A DNA stretch of 64,000 bases. Origin: Balanoglossus misakiensis (taxonomy: Eukaryota; Hemichordata). The notes below the pieces were generated by a model. It was given only the letters and a program-made list of their open reading frames with translations, was not told the DNA's origin and did no database searches. Position numbers and translations under genes: made by a program. This document shows positions 22,440-35,400 of the stretch, in pieces; the stretch's first letter is position 1, and each line of letters starts with the position of its first letter. The stretch is taken from positions 1,674,001 to 1,738,000 of the forward strand of contig CM082593.2 in assembly GCA_040954595.2 (NCBI GenBank), written 5' to 3'.

Positions 22440-22870
22440 AAACTTCACTCTGGACTTGACGATTCGACTCAATCGACCCAGGATCTTGGCCACGTGGTGT
22501 CTATCGGTTTTTAGAGGCTGGGTAGGCGCGAAGTCGCGTAGCATTGGGACTGTTTGTATCCGACGATTACTAGTAATTAACTTCGACACAGACCCATTCC
22601 AAGCTGTGTCTTATGAGGCCCGGACGGGGGTTACCGTCCGACCAGTAGTTAAACGATCAACGTGTGGCAGCGTGAGGATTTTTGGCGGGAAATTTGGTGG
22701 GTGGGGGTATTCAGAGTGAATGGATTGAGTGTTTTTGTGTCCTTATCGTGCACAGTCCATGACACGTGTTTTAGGTCTCTCCGCCATGGCCAACTTGGAG
22801 GCAGTTTGTAGTGAGGGTTCCCCCGTACGAAATGTGCGGCCTCATTTGCAGACTTGGGAGACTTTGACAC
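22440..22870. other. CpG-rich island without a recognised gene
   Basis: From about 22440 to 22700 I count roughly twenty CpG dinucleotides at about 50% G+C, near or above random expectation, whereas flanking DNA is A+T-rich and CpG-poor. A perfect 7-bp stem (CGGACGG / CCGTCCG, 22621-22640) lies inside. A short frame from the ATG at 22786 begins MANLEAVCSEGSP but matches nothing I know. It may be an unmethylated promoter or a recently inserted element. Confidence 0.4.
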
Positions 22871-24885
22871 GTGTTTGCACTGTGTTTTTGTCGGTCTGTT
22901 TCCTTTACCAGGGCTTTTATGGTGTTATTATAGTGTTATAATACATGAATAGTTTGGCTCTGAGGATTGGAAAACATATCACCTTGCAGTTCAGAATATT
23001 TGTAGCCCATTTTGATGATTATCATTCTTTACATCCTGTTGGGATGGGCAGTAGTCAGTACCCTAGGCGTCAGCGGAAATGAATGCAGTATTATGGGTTT
23101 ACTGGTCTGATCAGAAGTATTTTGCTGGATTTGAATCCTGTGAAATACAGTTTGTTTGTGCATGGGTAGCTGTTGCAACCCCAGGCAGGCAGGAAATCTA
23201 ATGTCTTATGCCAGAACAGATGACTTAGGTTGTACTTACGCAAGGAAAAACTGAAGGAAGTTTCTGTGTGCCTTGTGTAGGGATTTCCAGTAGTTAATGT
23301 ATGGAAAGGAACTAAAGTGGGAAGTTTATTGTAGTTAATGTTACTGTTGAGATAGTGTTATGGTACTGCAGCTCACAGGGCACTCTCTGAATGTTTAGAG
23401 TTTATTGAACTCTGGATGCTGCTGTTCTAGGTACATAAATGTGCTCCCATAGACAGATTCAAGTTCAAGTTGTGTAAATTGAAGCATGCTAAAGTATTTA
23501 TTGTATTTATATGGCAACAATATAGATTTTGCAATTAATTATAACAAGACCTAAAACAAAGTTCATAATTCAATTGGCCCTTAGCAACCAATTTGACTCA
23601 GTCATAAACATGACTAGCAAAATGTCTTGATTTACCACAGAGTACAGGGCAATAAATCCTCTTCATTTCTGTAAAGAGTAATGGTGCAGTCATGACAGCC
23701 TGTTTAAGAACTATATGTTATATGATATACTATTCACAGCTTCATTTGTGTGAATCAACAGCTATCAGACCCTGAAGTGCATTTTATAAATTTACCTGAG
23801 CCATAGATCCACAGTTTTCTAATTCATAGCAATATATTACTGCCCCCAACGTCGAGTCAGCTCCTTTTAAGATCCTGTTTAATCAGATTGGAGAGAGCTG
23901 CTGTTTTAGTTTTACTCCACATGCTCAGAGCTCAGAATTGTCACTTCACATATGCAGCTCTGCAAAATTCATCATATTGGAAGAGAAACAAAAGAAACAG
24001 TTTTATATGACTGTGGATACATTTGAAGGAATTATTGTAATTTATTCTCCAAAAAGAACACAAATATAAACACAAACATACAATTCATAGTCATAAGACA
24101 TACTCAAGTGACTTGATATGCAGATTTTCATGTCAATCATGGCATCAACATGAAAATCTAAGGAAAGATTTGGAGTAGGCTGCCAATAGTGTCAGGATAG
24201 AAATCCTGTGATTGAATGTTAATGCTTTCAGTTCCCTCAGTGCATTGACACACCAGTTAAATTAATGATGTTATCAGCTCCAGATATATACAATTATCCC
24301 ATTAATCTTCTATTCCATTACCGGCCATGGCACATTTTATTATACACCGGAGGGAATAAACTGAAAAGTATTACTTGTTAATCTAGATGCTGTTGCACAC
24401 CCCCTCTTTACCAGAATGTAGTGGTGAAGTTGAAGGCTACATAAGTGTGGACAACACATGGATGCCAGAATCAGGACCTCTTGTTGATTATTTGCTGCCA
24501 CCAACGTCCATGGATGAAAAAAAACATAAAAAACTTTCTCTGTATTTCTATAGGTCATGATTGACAGTACAAGTTACTTTTTCCATACACATGCGAGTAT
24601 ACAGACCAATGGACAACAATTGAATGTTTTTAGATATTCCACTTTGAAGATTTTTGTGAATCTGAAATGACTTATTCGGCAAATCTGCCCCTTTTCACCA
24701 GGACATGAGCTCTGTGCTGTTAACCATATAAATCAGAGCTGGGGATAACTAAGTAAAATGACAATAAAGAACTATACCAAATGGTCAATGAAGTTGCAAT
24801 TTTGAGTCTTCTTGTAAATGAGGCTGAGACATCACTGGCACCAAGCATGGGCAAGAGACAAAAGTGGAACCTTTGCACTCTGACA
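22871..24885. other. Intergenic, nothing recognised apart from a small hairpin
   Basis: A+T-rich DNA. A perfect 12-bp inverted repeat (AGATTTTCATGT at 24122-24133 and its complement at 24148-24159, 14-base loop) is the only structure I noted. Confidence 0.6.
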
Positions 24886-24890
24886 ATAGT

Positions 24891-25740
24891 GGCATTTATT
24901 TGGACTATTGACTGTATTGAAACAAACCACAATTTAAGAACATCATATTGACTGAAATAGTTTGGAGAGGAAAGAAAAAGTGCCTCGGCTCACAGTGCTT
25001 TTTCCCAATACGCCACTGAAATGTTCCTTTGCATCTGTCTATCATCCGAACACAATACTCAGTGGTGAAGCGAGTTCATCCAGTCATCAGTGCAACTGTA
25101 TTCTAGCAGAGCCAACAGGAGGGAACCTCAACATTGGCAGAAAGGAGGCCAGGAACGAGAGGAGAGAGACTCCAGTGATGTCATCTGATGGTCACCAACC
25201 AATCGACGTTTCAATTTGGATCCTTGAAGATGTCCAGCACAGGTATTTACAAAAACACCACAGCCATAATAACATTTGATCAATGCGACTTTTCCAATGG
25301 ATAGAACTTGTATTCTGACAATATTGGCATTTATTTGGACTGCAGCTTTGAAACAAACCACATCATATTGACTGAAATAGTTTGAACAGGAAAGAAAAAG
25401 TGGTTTGACTCACAGTTAGGTGCTTTTTCCCAATATGCCACTGAAATGTTTGTTTGCATCTGTCTATTGGCCGAACACAATACTCAATGGTGCAGCAAGT
25501 TCATCTAGTCATCAGTGCAACAGTATTCTAGCAGATCCAACATTAGGTAACCTCACCAGCGACAGAAAGGCCAGGAACGAGAGGAGAGAGACTCCAGCGA
25601 TGTCATCTGATGGTCACCATCCAATCGACGTTTCCATTTGGATCCTTCAGATGTTGAAGATGTCCAGCACAGGTATTTACAGAAACACCACAGGGATAAT
25701 GACATTTGATCGATGTGACTTTTCCAATAACTTGTAGACT
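24891..25740. repeat. Tandem duplication, period about 435 bp, two diverged copies
   Basis: Copy 1 starts GGCATTTATTTGGACT at 24891, and the same words recur at 25326. Long blocks match with scattered substitutions (for example AGGAACGAGAGGAGAGAGAC and ATCATATTGACTGAAATAGT). A plus-strand frame of 105 codons is open in both copies, with a one-codon indel between them (RKEARNERRETP versus RKARNERRETP), but the copies slip out of register near the end. No protein family recognised. Confidence 0.85.
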
Positions 25741-26510
25741 TGACAGTTGTAGGACTTGATGTCTTTTTGCATGGAACTTTAAACAACGCATGTGGGTAAG
25801 TTAGTCTTATTTTTTTCTGTGAACAATGTTTTTGGTTCTAAACATTGTTTACCAACAACAGAGTTTTCAATTTTTCCAGCATCTGACTCATCTAGGTTTT
25901 GGGCAATCGAATACAAGGCATCATTGCCCAGGATCATGATGTTTGCTGCTGGTGAAATTTTGTGCTCTGTGCTCAAGTTGACATATTGGTGACGCATAGT
26001 TTTGTGTGGCCATCATGTTACAGCGGACGGCATTTGCTAGACACTGGGTTGTTGGAAGTTGTGGGTTAGAGAGTCCACTCAGTTCCAGTGAAAATTGTAC
26101 TTTCTCTACTCAAGAGTGGATATTGGTGGATATTTGCTCTCCCTGAGGCTGTCTTATAGTTAAGCTTTGTAAACAAACTTGTATTTGCAGGGATTCAAAT
26201 AGCAAGCTAGCAAGCGGGCGTGCACTCACTTGATTTGCATACATTAACATATGCACAGACAATCACAAACACACTACCTGTGTAAATGTGCAGCGAATGT
26301 TTCCATTGCTCAACTTATTGTAAGATAGCCTCAGGGACAGTACTATACCAGCAATGCTGCCAACTCAGGACAGAAAGTTGTAGTGTATCTTAACCCACAG
26401 CTTCCCATCAATTGACGTGTCAAGCAAGTTAAGTCCACATACAAAACTTCACATAACAGACAAACACAAACACTTATCATATATACATACTTCCTTGAGT
26501 ATTCACGACG
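25741..26510. other. Intergenic, nothing recognised
   Basis: No coding, RNA or repeat signal stood out. Short overlapping frames on both strands at 25779-25997 look like chance. Confidence 0.5.
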
Positions 26511-26511
26511 T

Positions 26512-26664
26512 GGAAGGACTGTTCAGAAACATGTAAACAATTGTTGACCAAAGTTTACCAGTCGAAAAATAAAATCAAAAGCTGGGAAAGCTTTTGATAA
26601 AGTGTTTCAAAATATTAACTGTATTGGTCAGCAACAATTGTTACAGTGGAACACTCCTTTCAGG
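26512..26664. mobile_element. Imperfect foldback (hairpin) element of about 150 bp, MITE-like
   Basis: The outer arms pair imperfectly: GGAAGGACTGTTCAG and AACAATTGTTGACCA on the left match the complement of TGGTCAGCAACAATTGTT and GGAACACTCCTTTC on the right. The centre is a perfect 10-bp stem, ATCAAAAGCT (26574-26583) and AGCTTTTGAT (26589-26598), with a 5-base loop. A single long foldback is typical of MITE-type non-autonomous transposons, but I see no clear target-site duplication. Confidence 0.45.
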
Positions 26665-26667
26665 CCA

Positions 26668-26785
26668 GTGTTTATCAGGGCAACGTCACAGAGAAGAATT
26701 GAAGATAAGCGTTCATCAAGATAACATCAGAGAGAAGACTTTAAGGTAAGCGTTTATGAAGACAACAGAGAAGAATTTTCAGAAG
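26668..26785 (+). repeat. Three tandem copies of a unit of about 41 bp
   Basis: Copies begin GTGTTTATCAGGGCAACGTC, GCGTTCATCAAGATAACATC and GCGTTTATGAAGACAAC. Each contains CAGAGAGAAGA or a close variant. The third copy is shorter. The array starts directly beside the foldback element, so the two may be one composite repeat. Confidence 0.7.
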
Positions 26786-26789
26786 AGGA

Positions 26790-28379
26790 GCCAGGATTTC
26801 ATGACAGCTTTTCCCAACAGAGATCTCAATGTCGCCAGCACAGACTCTTTGGCTAACATCCAGAACAAAACAATAGATCAGATTGATTAATCAAACCTGG
26901 TCAATTTCTGTGTGGGGAAAAGTTGGAATGTGTTCTTCATAACCATGATATTATGCGCGATAAAGTATGATATACAAAGCGGCTGTAACGTCCTGCTATA
27001 TAAGGAAGCAAGAAGCTTTTATGATTATCGACGACTTAGAGTCAACCCTGTTGTTTTTAAACTATAGATCATTACAGTTTCAGTACGTGTCCCGATAATG
27101 TAATCTTCATAGCTATCACACTGCGTGAGAGGAAATGTTGTCATTATGGTATTTTATGTAAACTACCAGGCGTAGATGGCGCTAGACATGAAACTCACTG
27201 TTAGGAATGTTGACGATGACTTTTGAGACTTTTAACTTTAGTACAAGCTGGTTTAAGGATTCATGAAAAACAAATCAACAGCCACATTCTTACGGCTACC
27301 AAGCCGTTCTGGACAAACCAATGATTTGTACCGTAACTCAACAAACACTAATTGACACTGAATATATGACGACAAATGTAACATTTATTGGCAAACGTCA
27401 AAAAGTTAACTCCCCAAATTTTCAAACAGCAGTATACCGTTAAGAAAATTCACTTGATTTAGGAAATGCCAGTCTAGTATATAATCTTAAATTGGCAACA
27501 ACAACTCAAATCTTACCTGTCGCCACTGTAGATTTCTGTGGAATATTGACGATTGCATCTATACATGTACACCCACGCAAGAATAATCAATGGATACATT
27601 CTTAGAAGAATATACACCTAAACATTACAAAAAAGTAGCTGCATGGTTATCATATCGGTATTTGAATTCCATAAGCGTGATTCAACATAGTGTTGCTATG
27701 GTTTTTGACATAAAAATAGGTGGCTGACAATAAAATTTAATCTAGTCCGTCTGACAACTTGTGCAAAAAATTAATGTTACCTTTGTTCATAAATGAACAT
27801 TGTTATATATCATCTATGCAACAGTACTCGTGTCTGAGACATGGCATTACATTCTGAAGACAGTAATCAGTCTCACTAGTGAATTTTATATCAATGTATA
27901 GTGATATGTGAGCAATAATATATTCTATGGTGTTAATTAAAGACATCAGTTATCAAAGTACAATGAAACAGTACACGGCAATAAATAGATGACAGTTATC
28001 AATTAAACATTTAAAACAATAATAAATGTCCATAAACGGGATGGACCATTTAATTGCACATGACATCTGAATATTGAGGAAAATTATCTAACTTTCCTAT
28101 TGCCAATTTATACCTATATTCTCCCATGTACAAATTTACAAAATATAGTCATTAAAACAGGACAATGATTAGGGAATAATGTGACTATAACTTAACGTAA
28201 TTTACAATAATTTAAAGTGATGTGATTGGTTAATTCAAGTATGATACATGATAGAAAACACGAAAACGGCATTGCAACTACAGTGCTCAGGAATTACAAC
28301 AAATATAAATACATAAACATTTTCATCTGCTGGCAGATATAATACATTTCAAGTAAATTTCATCATAAAATGAAAATTG

Positions 28380-28380
<1 letters not shown>
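26790..28380. other. Intergenic, A+T-rich, nothing recognised
   Basis: Very A+T-rich sequence with many short homopolymer runs. No open frame of note and no RNA gene recognised. Confidence 0.6.
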
Positions 28381-28382
<2 letters not shown>

Positions 28383-28411
<29 letters not shown>

Positions 28412-28478
28412 TGTATGTATGTATGTATGTATGTATGTATGTATGTATGTATGTATACATATGTATGTATGTATGTAT
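28383..28478 (+). repeat. (GTAT)n microsatellite
   Basis: About 23 tetranucleotide units of GTAT with one interruption (ATACAT near 28455). It generates artefactual open frames of repeated Cys-Met-Tyr-Val. Confidence 0.97.
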
Positions 28479-29308
28479 CAATGGCCATAAAACAAAAGAA
28501 TTTTACCTCATTATTCATTTCCTTAAAACTGAGTTTAGTTACTGTACTTTCAACACACTTTACAATAAATTTATCAGATCGGTTATCAGAATCCCTGAGA
28601 CAATTTCTTACTCATATTGTATTCATTAATAGTTTTGTCTGAAATTAATGGCCGTGAATGCAAAATAATTGGATATCCTTGAATGTTCATTTCAATTTTT
28701 TAATGCATTTTTCAACATAACCTTTTAAAACGATACTGTGGAATTCAAATTGCTAGGCAATGTCTTGTAGCAGGAATTTTCAGAATGAATGAAATGCAAG
28801 GAAAAGTTTTAATGAATGTTTTTCAAACTCATGAATATAGGACCTAGTAAAATATTGCATGTGCAACACGTACATACAACTGCACATCCTTTATGTCATT
28901 TGGAATCCAAAATATCATTGTCGCATCTTTACTTTAAAGATGTGTACAGTCAAAATGATGAATCACATTTAGTTAATGATAATGCTTTGCTTTACTGCAA
29001 CATGTCATCTGTCAGGAACTCTGTGTAGTTGGTTCAAGTTATAACAGTCACCATACAGTAAAGAAACTCAGTACAATAGAAAACACATTCTGATGATGAC
29101 AAATGAGAAGATAACCACATGAAGTCTGGATCCCTGCTCCAGTTCTACCACTATAGCTGTGCTAACAAACTAAATTAGGTGTGCGCCACATTGCCAAGAT
29201 TCTGGATATACTGGAGCATACCCAACTCTTCATAATCATAGGGGCATATCAGATCAGGGAAACAGACTAATGTAGTATGTTAGGTACATGATTGACCCTG
29301 GAACTTTT
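28479..29308 (-). other. 3' flank of the tachykinin receptor gene
   Basis: Downstream of the receptor stop. No AATAAA was found close by on the minus strand; the variant ATTAAA occurs at 28808-28813 and 28699-28704. Presumably 3' UTR, of unknown length. Confidence 0.4.
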
Positions 29309-29486
29309 TCACATAACATGCTCCACTGGGTGGTGGTGGTCTGTAGTTGTTTCGATAGAGCCATTTCTTGATAATTTTGATGAGTGTGTACTGCCACTGA
29401 TTGTACTTGGGCGCATGGTTCGTCGGTAGGGTTCCGTTTTGATGAACGGGCAAAAGCGAAGGGCGCGTTTGAATCCTCTTCGGAAT
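29309..29486 (-). CDS. Tachykinin receptor exon 4 (C-terminal tail)
   Basis: The acceptor CCGCAG|ATTCCG completes an Arg codon split in phase 2, giving NDR-FRRGFKRALRFCPF. The pyrimidine tract is weak, but the frame and family match are decisive. The tail (58 residues after the Arg) is shorter than in vertebrate NK1 and Ser/Thr-rich (STISGSTHSSKLSRNGSIET). It has a His-rich end and stops with TGA-type termination after HVM. Confidence 0.88.
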
Positions 29487-32400
29487 CTGCGGCAGTTAGG
29501 GCATTTATAAAACAAGAAATAAAGACTTGGGTAAACAATAGAGAACATGTATAAAGGATTAAAATTAAAAAAGATGAGGTTGTTGTAATTTAGTTGGCTT
29601 TCATGGGTTTACGATAGTAATATCGCAAACTTTTTCTCCTCGAAAGGGTAAAAAACCAGGAGAGAGAGAGTTAACACAGAAAGGATTTCCAGTCATTTAG
29701 AATTTAATGTAGGTATTATGGAAGTATTGTATGAAAAAGAATGTCTTCGACTTTCAATCATGGTGTCAGAACAGTAAATTTGCCCGTGTAAAACATGCCT
29801 CTATAAACATGCTGAATGACCACAGTGCTTTTAAGTCTACTCTAAATACAACTTTTAACATAAATTTACCAGCGAAGTCGCAACGTCAATAAAAAGGGAT
29901 AAGCTTGCAGTCCTAAAAATCCCTTTAGTACCAACCATTCCTCATGTTTGTATTACCCTGAATGGTCATAAATTACTGACAAGCATCATCAGTCCATGTC
30001 GCGAGCAAAAGCTGGTTTTAGCGATACCAGTTTCTTGATCTAGCAGAAGCTTTGTAATGCTCTATATTAGTGGAACGTTACGTACACTCGACTTAATTTA
30101 TATGCATCTAAAATACTGGATCACAATGGTTGTGTCTTTATGACGTAGCAATAGTGTACATCGGATATTCAGCGTTGATTACACAAATGCAAATTACAGT
30201 TTTTCCGAGTATGATGACCGGGGTATCTTTCTTAAAATGACATTAATAGGAATAATTTTCTAATGTCTGTCGTCATAGTGATGAAATATTACCATAGACA
30301 CACACCATGGATATAAAAACTGTACTAAGTAATGATACCTAAGCTCAGTGTGATATAATTTTGTAATGAGGTAACTTTCTAATATATCATTTACGATTCA
30401 TGGAAATATGAATGCATGTCTCAACAGGAAGTGGTTGCCCAGGAAATATCTGAAAAATATGTTTTTCATAACCATCTCGGTGGCAATTTTTTATGAGATA
30501 GCTACCACAAAGAGGTAAAGATAAATGTAGCAATTAAGTGTGTCGCAGTCGCTTTAACTTAAAACACGAGTAGTATACAATCCATCTACAATGTAGAAAC
30601 TTTGAAAATTGTATCTCTTCCCTGTATACCTTCCCAAGTTAATAACCTCATACATTGAGGAAGAAACAACTTACTCAGTACCGTAACTTGCAGAATTTAC
30701 TGCCGTGATTTAAGCTACAATTGTATATGTTTCCGCTTACCGATAGATTCTGTTTCCCTCTAGCCCAACCCCCACACATGTTCCGACTGCCCTTATCAGA
30801 AACACACACACACATACATACTGGTACATACACTTACACACACACTTTTTCTCTCGACTTAATACATGAAGTACTGTAATCTACTACCTGTCATTCATCC
30901 AGCAATAGATAAATGGATTGTACATGGAGTTACTCATTGCCAGCCAGAAGATCCCTAGATACACTTGCTGCATGTGTTTTCGTTCGTACAAATACATGTG
31001 GTATCTGGTCATTAGCAAGAAAGTGTGCAGAGGCAACCAACAGACAGCAAACACTAGCAGCACAAATATCATCATCTTCACCACCTGGAGAAAAAAAAGT
31101 AGATAAACGCAATCATAATAGAGTGTACATGTATTCGTGTTGAAGGAGAATGTGATAGCGCCTCTGTCTTTTATCTGTTTAATGCGACGCAGCCTTTTCA
31201 TGGTAAAGGAGGGTACTACTTTTGCTGTCAAACCTCTTGTCAAGTAAATTTTGCAATTGATGGGGCAGCATAAACACGAATGTTTATGGTGATCAACGTC
31301 TGCTGGGTGAAATTTGTTGGCTGACGTGTGCAGGTCATTTGTCACTGGCATATCGATCGATGAACAGTAAAGTCAGTTAGATTTCGCCAGAAAACAATAT
31401 GACTTTAACTGTTAGTGAAGAAAAGACGGCAACAAGGAGATTTATTATTTTTGGAGGAGGGGAGTAGTTCCAGATGCTTTCGGCTTTACGTTGGAGATAT
31501 ATTTTCAATTGAAACTTTGAATACACACTGATTTGTTTCCTTCCACTACGTGCTGTACGCATGCTGTTTTATTCACAGTAAGTGTACTATTCAAATCGAT
31601 GACGGAATGCAATTACAGGAAAGCTTCTTCTAGATTGCATGGATGTTGGAAACAGTACTTAACGTTCTTACTGTTGACTCAAAGATTAACATTCCCCCAA
31701 TTCTATCTGAAAACCAACTGATGGTAGATGTTATACTGCAAAAGTTTTGGTTATCAATGAATACGTGCCATTAGTCATCACTTTTCCTGATGCTACAAGC
31801 AAGGTGACAGTGTTGGCATTTAGTAAATCACGTTACAACAACAATATGTAATCAACGTGATGATTGACTGAATTTAAGTATATTGGGTGACACGCATGCA
31901 AAGTTGATGTTAATTCTGAACGAAAACTAAATCTGGATGTGCTAGCACAAGCAACAGTTTTCTTGTATTCCATAATCAAGATACTTAAATATTGTCATTA
32001 CCCGCTGGGTGATAAGCATGCATACCGGTCAATTTTTCAGGATTTGTAAAGATTTTCTAAAGAGCTGTTCTGAAGTAATCTTAGATGAAATAAACATAGA
32101 TTCACATAAATTGAGGAAGTTTTACAATGATTCATCGGAAACACTGGATTTGCATGCATTATAAAAAGTACACCTTAAATCAAGACAGGATTACTGACAC
32201 GGGACATGCAATGTACATGTAAATTAGTTGTTAATATCGCATAGACAAAGGATCTAAATTAAATGAACTGCACTGGTAAATTATGCTGTCTGGTCGTACA
32301 ACTGGCGATTTAAAGGGCATGTTTGCAAAGTAGCTATTATGCTGGAGTTGGTGATGGCTTTATGGCATATAACGGCCATTCTCCATTCATTAGCGATCTC

Positions 32401-35400
32401 TTAAACGGACTCATCACGCACGAGTCTCATAACCTGCCGCGCGCACCCATGCCGGGCTTTTCCTTGGTGGAGTGTGTGAACCCACGCGTTCCAGCGGAGG
32501 CGGCAACATAAAAAAAACCTGAAACATCATCTCAAATTAATGTAGGATTTGATAAGGCGAATCAAATGACTTCTTAACCTGTCCAAATAGTTTACTTTCA
32601 TAGGTTCATGACATATCTCAAAGAGCATAATCTTTACGCATATCCACGCTTGTGTTAATATGAAAGACCTTATTTAGAGCTGATATAATGTACGTTAAGA
32701 AACATGGAAGTTATTTGACAGGTGATACTATCGTGTTGAGATTTCATTTGTATCGTACATTACATTTATATTCATGTGGTTAAATGTCGAGGATTAGGTT
32801 GCACCTGTTATGCTGTGCAACTCAGCAGTTGGAAGAAGTGATCAAAGGAACCTTTTTGCAGGAGTTAATGTATAAAAGTTTGATGCGTTAAGCCTAGAGT
32901 GAAAAACCAGCGGGCACACTAAATTGAATGTTTCGTGATGTAAAGCCAGGAAAGAAGAAAGGGCGACAGCTGCGCAGATTGTAATCTCTTTGAAATTTCC
33001 TAAAGCCACGATGAATAGAACCGTTAACTAGTGACAGAATGTGCATTGGAGCAGCTATTCCGACCAAGTGTAACAATCGTTGATGTAATGTAGAAGAATT
33101 TGGATAATTTGTTTGCCGACTTCAAAGTGAAAGTATAGGCTTAGAGGAGTTGAACATACATACATGTATCTGGGGAAATTTTATCGCAATGCTTTGAGAT
33201 ACGGTCTGGGAACAGGTAATCAAATTCCAGTAGACTGGTCAGAGAATATAAGATTTAATTGTGTCCCCTGAATTAGTAATTGCCTCTGGTACTTCTAATT
33301 TTGACGAAGATCTGAGAGACAATAATTTGGTAAAGATCTAAGAAACAACTCTCAGGGCTAAAGCCATCCTCTTGCAATTAGTACACACAACGTGTACTAG
33401 AATAAAGACATTGTCTGTTTTATATATTAGGATTCCATGGGCAGAGACTGCCGGAAATAAACTGGTCAAGTTGCAGTGTAAAACAGAATCAAATTGAATT
33501 CATTTTCAAGACCAAAGTGTCCCTATTGGACTGAAACAATTGAATTTCCCGTTTTCTTTGAAGTCTCGGCTTCCATGGGCTGAATAATCCATTTATTTAT
33601 TTTGTACATGCTCTGTGCCTCAAATGATGTGGCTATTTAAGCTAAAATGAGAAAGCAGATTGAAACCGTGCCATTATTCTACTTCTGCAGTGATCTAAAT
33701 CTTAAAGTAACAGAACTTTGCTCTTTGTTCATGTTCACTAAACTGTATTCTGTTCAAGAGAACAAATTCTCGCTATTCAAACTAGAGCGTAAGTATTCCC
33801 AGTATAATTATGTAGAAGGAAATGAAACCATATGATACACACGATAAATGTTTTCAGAAGCTCTTTGCAACACAGTATTTTAATTCAGCTAATATATATT
33901 ATGGGTTTTCCGTCTTTCCAAGCACCATGAATCGATTTTAAGTTTCCAGTGTAGTATTGTTCTTTGGACCTTAATCATGTAGTAAGTTAAAATAGCTACG
34001 CAATTAATAACACGCAAATGTGCTTGGGACGCAGGTGCCATTAAATGCGGTTCCGTAATTATCAGCCAGTTTGTTTTCATAGCCATAATGTAAAAACGTA
34101 ACTCAAAACTAGAGGTTATTCATAATTTTCCGAGACTACATACAGCGCTATAGACCATTATGAATAACAGGTCTTTATGCCCACGGACTTGGTAAGAAAT
34201 GCATAGCTTTTTGACAAAACGGATCAGCCTAATATTTTCTGTACAGGTATTTCTTAACTTCCTTGCAATCATGTTGCTAAGCAACAGACACTGGTGCATC
34301 TTTGAGTTGGTACGAATAGAGGGAAACACTGAGAAGAGTGGATTATTATTATCACCGTGTATATTGTTTCAAGTATATGTCTCAGTATTTATAATGTTGG
34401 TACCCAGGATAAGTTCACTTGGCTTTCTTAACAAATCTCTCTGTCGCCAGATGCAATATGAATGAGTTAATGTTTTTCTCCATACTGTGAATCAATGTCA
34501 CTGTTATCTGAGTACACTGTATATTTTCTGTATCTGCCACTGACTAAATATGTAAATTTTTTTCTGCATTACTACTCATTGGCTACGCCTTATACCATGT
34601 CATGAAGTGGTGAAAATGCATACTTCATGCATAAATCTGCTATGCAAGGATGCACTATACTGTCAGTTACAAAAATTGCCATTTGTCAATAGCAATTGGT
34701 TAGCAATCCTTCACATTGACAACATGCAGGAAGTATGCACTTCAAGTTCAAAAAATATTATTGCACAACTTTACCAAACATTTTAGCACACCAAAATTCC
34801 ACTGGCCATATATCAAGAGGCTTTCTTGCATAACCTTCCCAGGTATCGCGAGATTCACAGTGCCCAAACTACTCCAACTTGGTTATACAAGAGAACCACT
34901 TCCTATCTGGCCCTGGAATTGTGACGGCGTGTGACACCTACCTTTCTCCTTACCTTTCTCTTGGCTCTGAGTTGTTCACGGTGACGGTGAGAACATTCCC
35001 CAGGGGTCTGGCTGACCCACAGTTTGATGCCGACTATGGTATATGAGATAGCCATGGCTGTCAATGGGATCACATAGGTCAGCACTAATCTACCAATGTG
35101 GTACCTGGAATTAAATGAATGTAACAGGTAGAATGCAAAACGATATCGACTTGCGATTTTCAATCCATAATGATATGATATTTTACAAAACCATTAGATT
35201 TATCATGATGTAAAGCAACTTTACAGAGAGTTCTCTTTGAAAACCTATACTAATAAAGACAATTTACAACTTGCAACAGTTAAAAAGCCTCCAATAACAT
35301 AATAGTAAATTTAGTTTCGTATCGTAATTTAAACCTACATTGGTTACGATAACTTAATACTTTTTTCCACATCTCCTACTGTGTTAGATATTTACTGACA

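Noticed and set aside
28370-28642. Overlapping ORFs of 90 and 80 codons with Cys-Met-Tyr-Val repeats
   Set aside because: They are translations of the GTAT microsatellite, not genes.
34903-35163. Single 86-codon ORF as an independent gene
   Set aside because: Only 50 codons between canonical splice sites are receptor exon 2; the rest is intron read-through.
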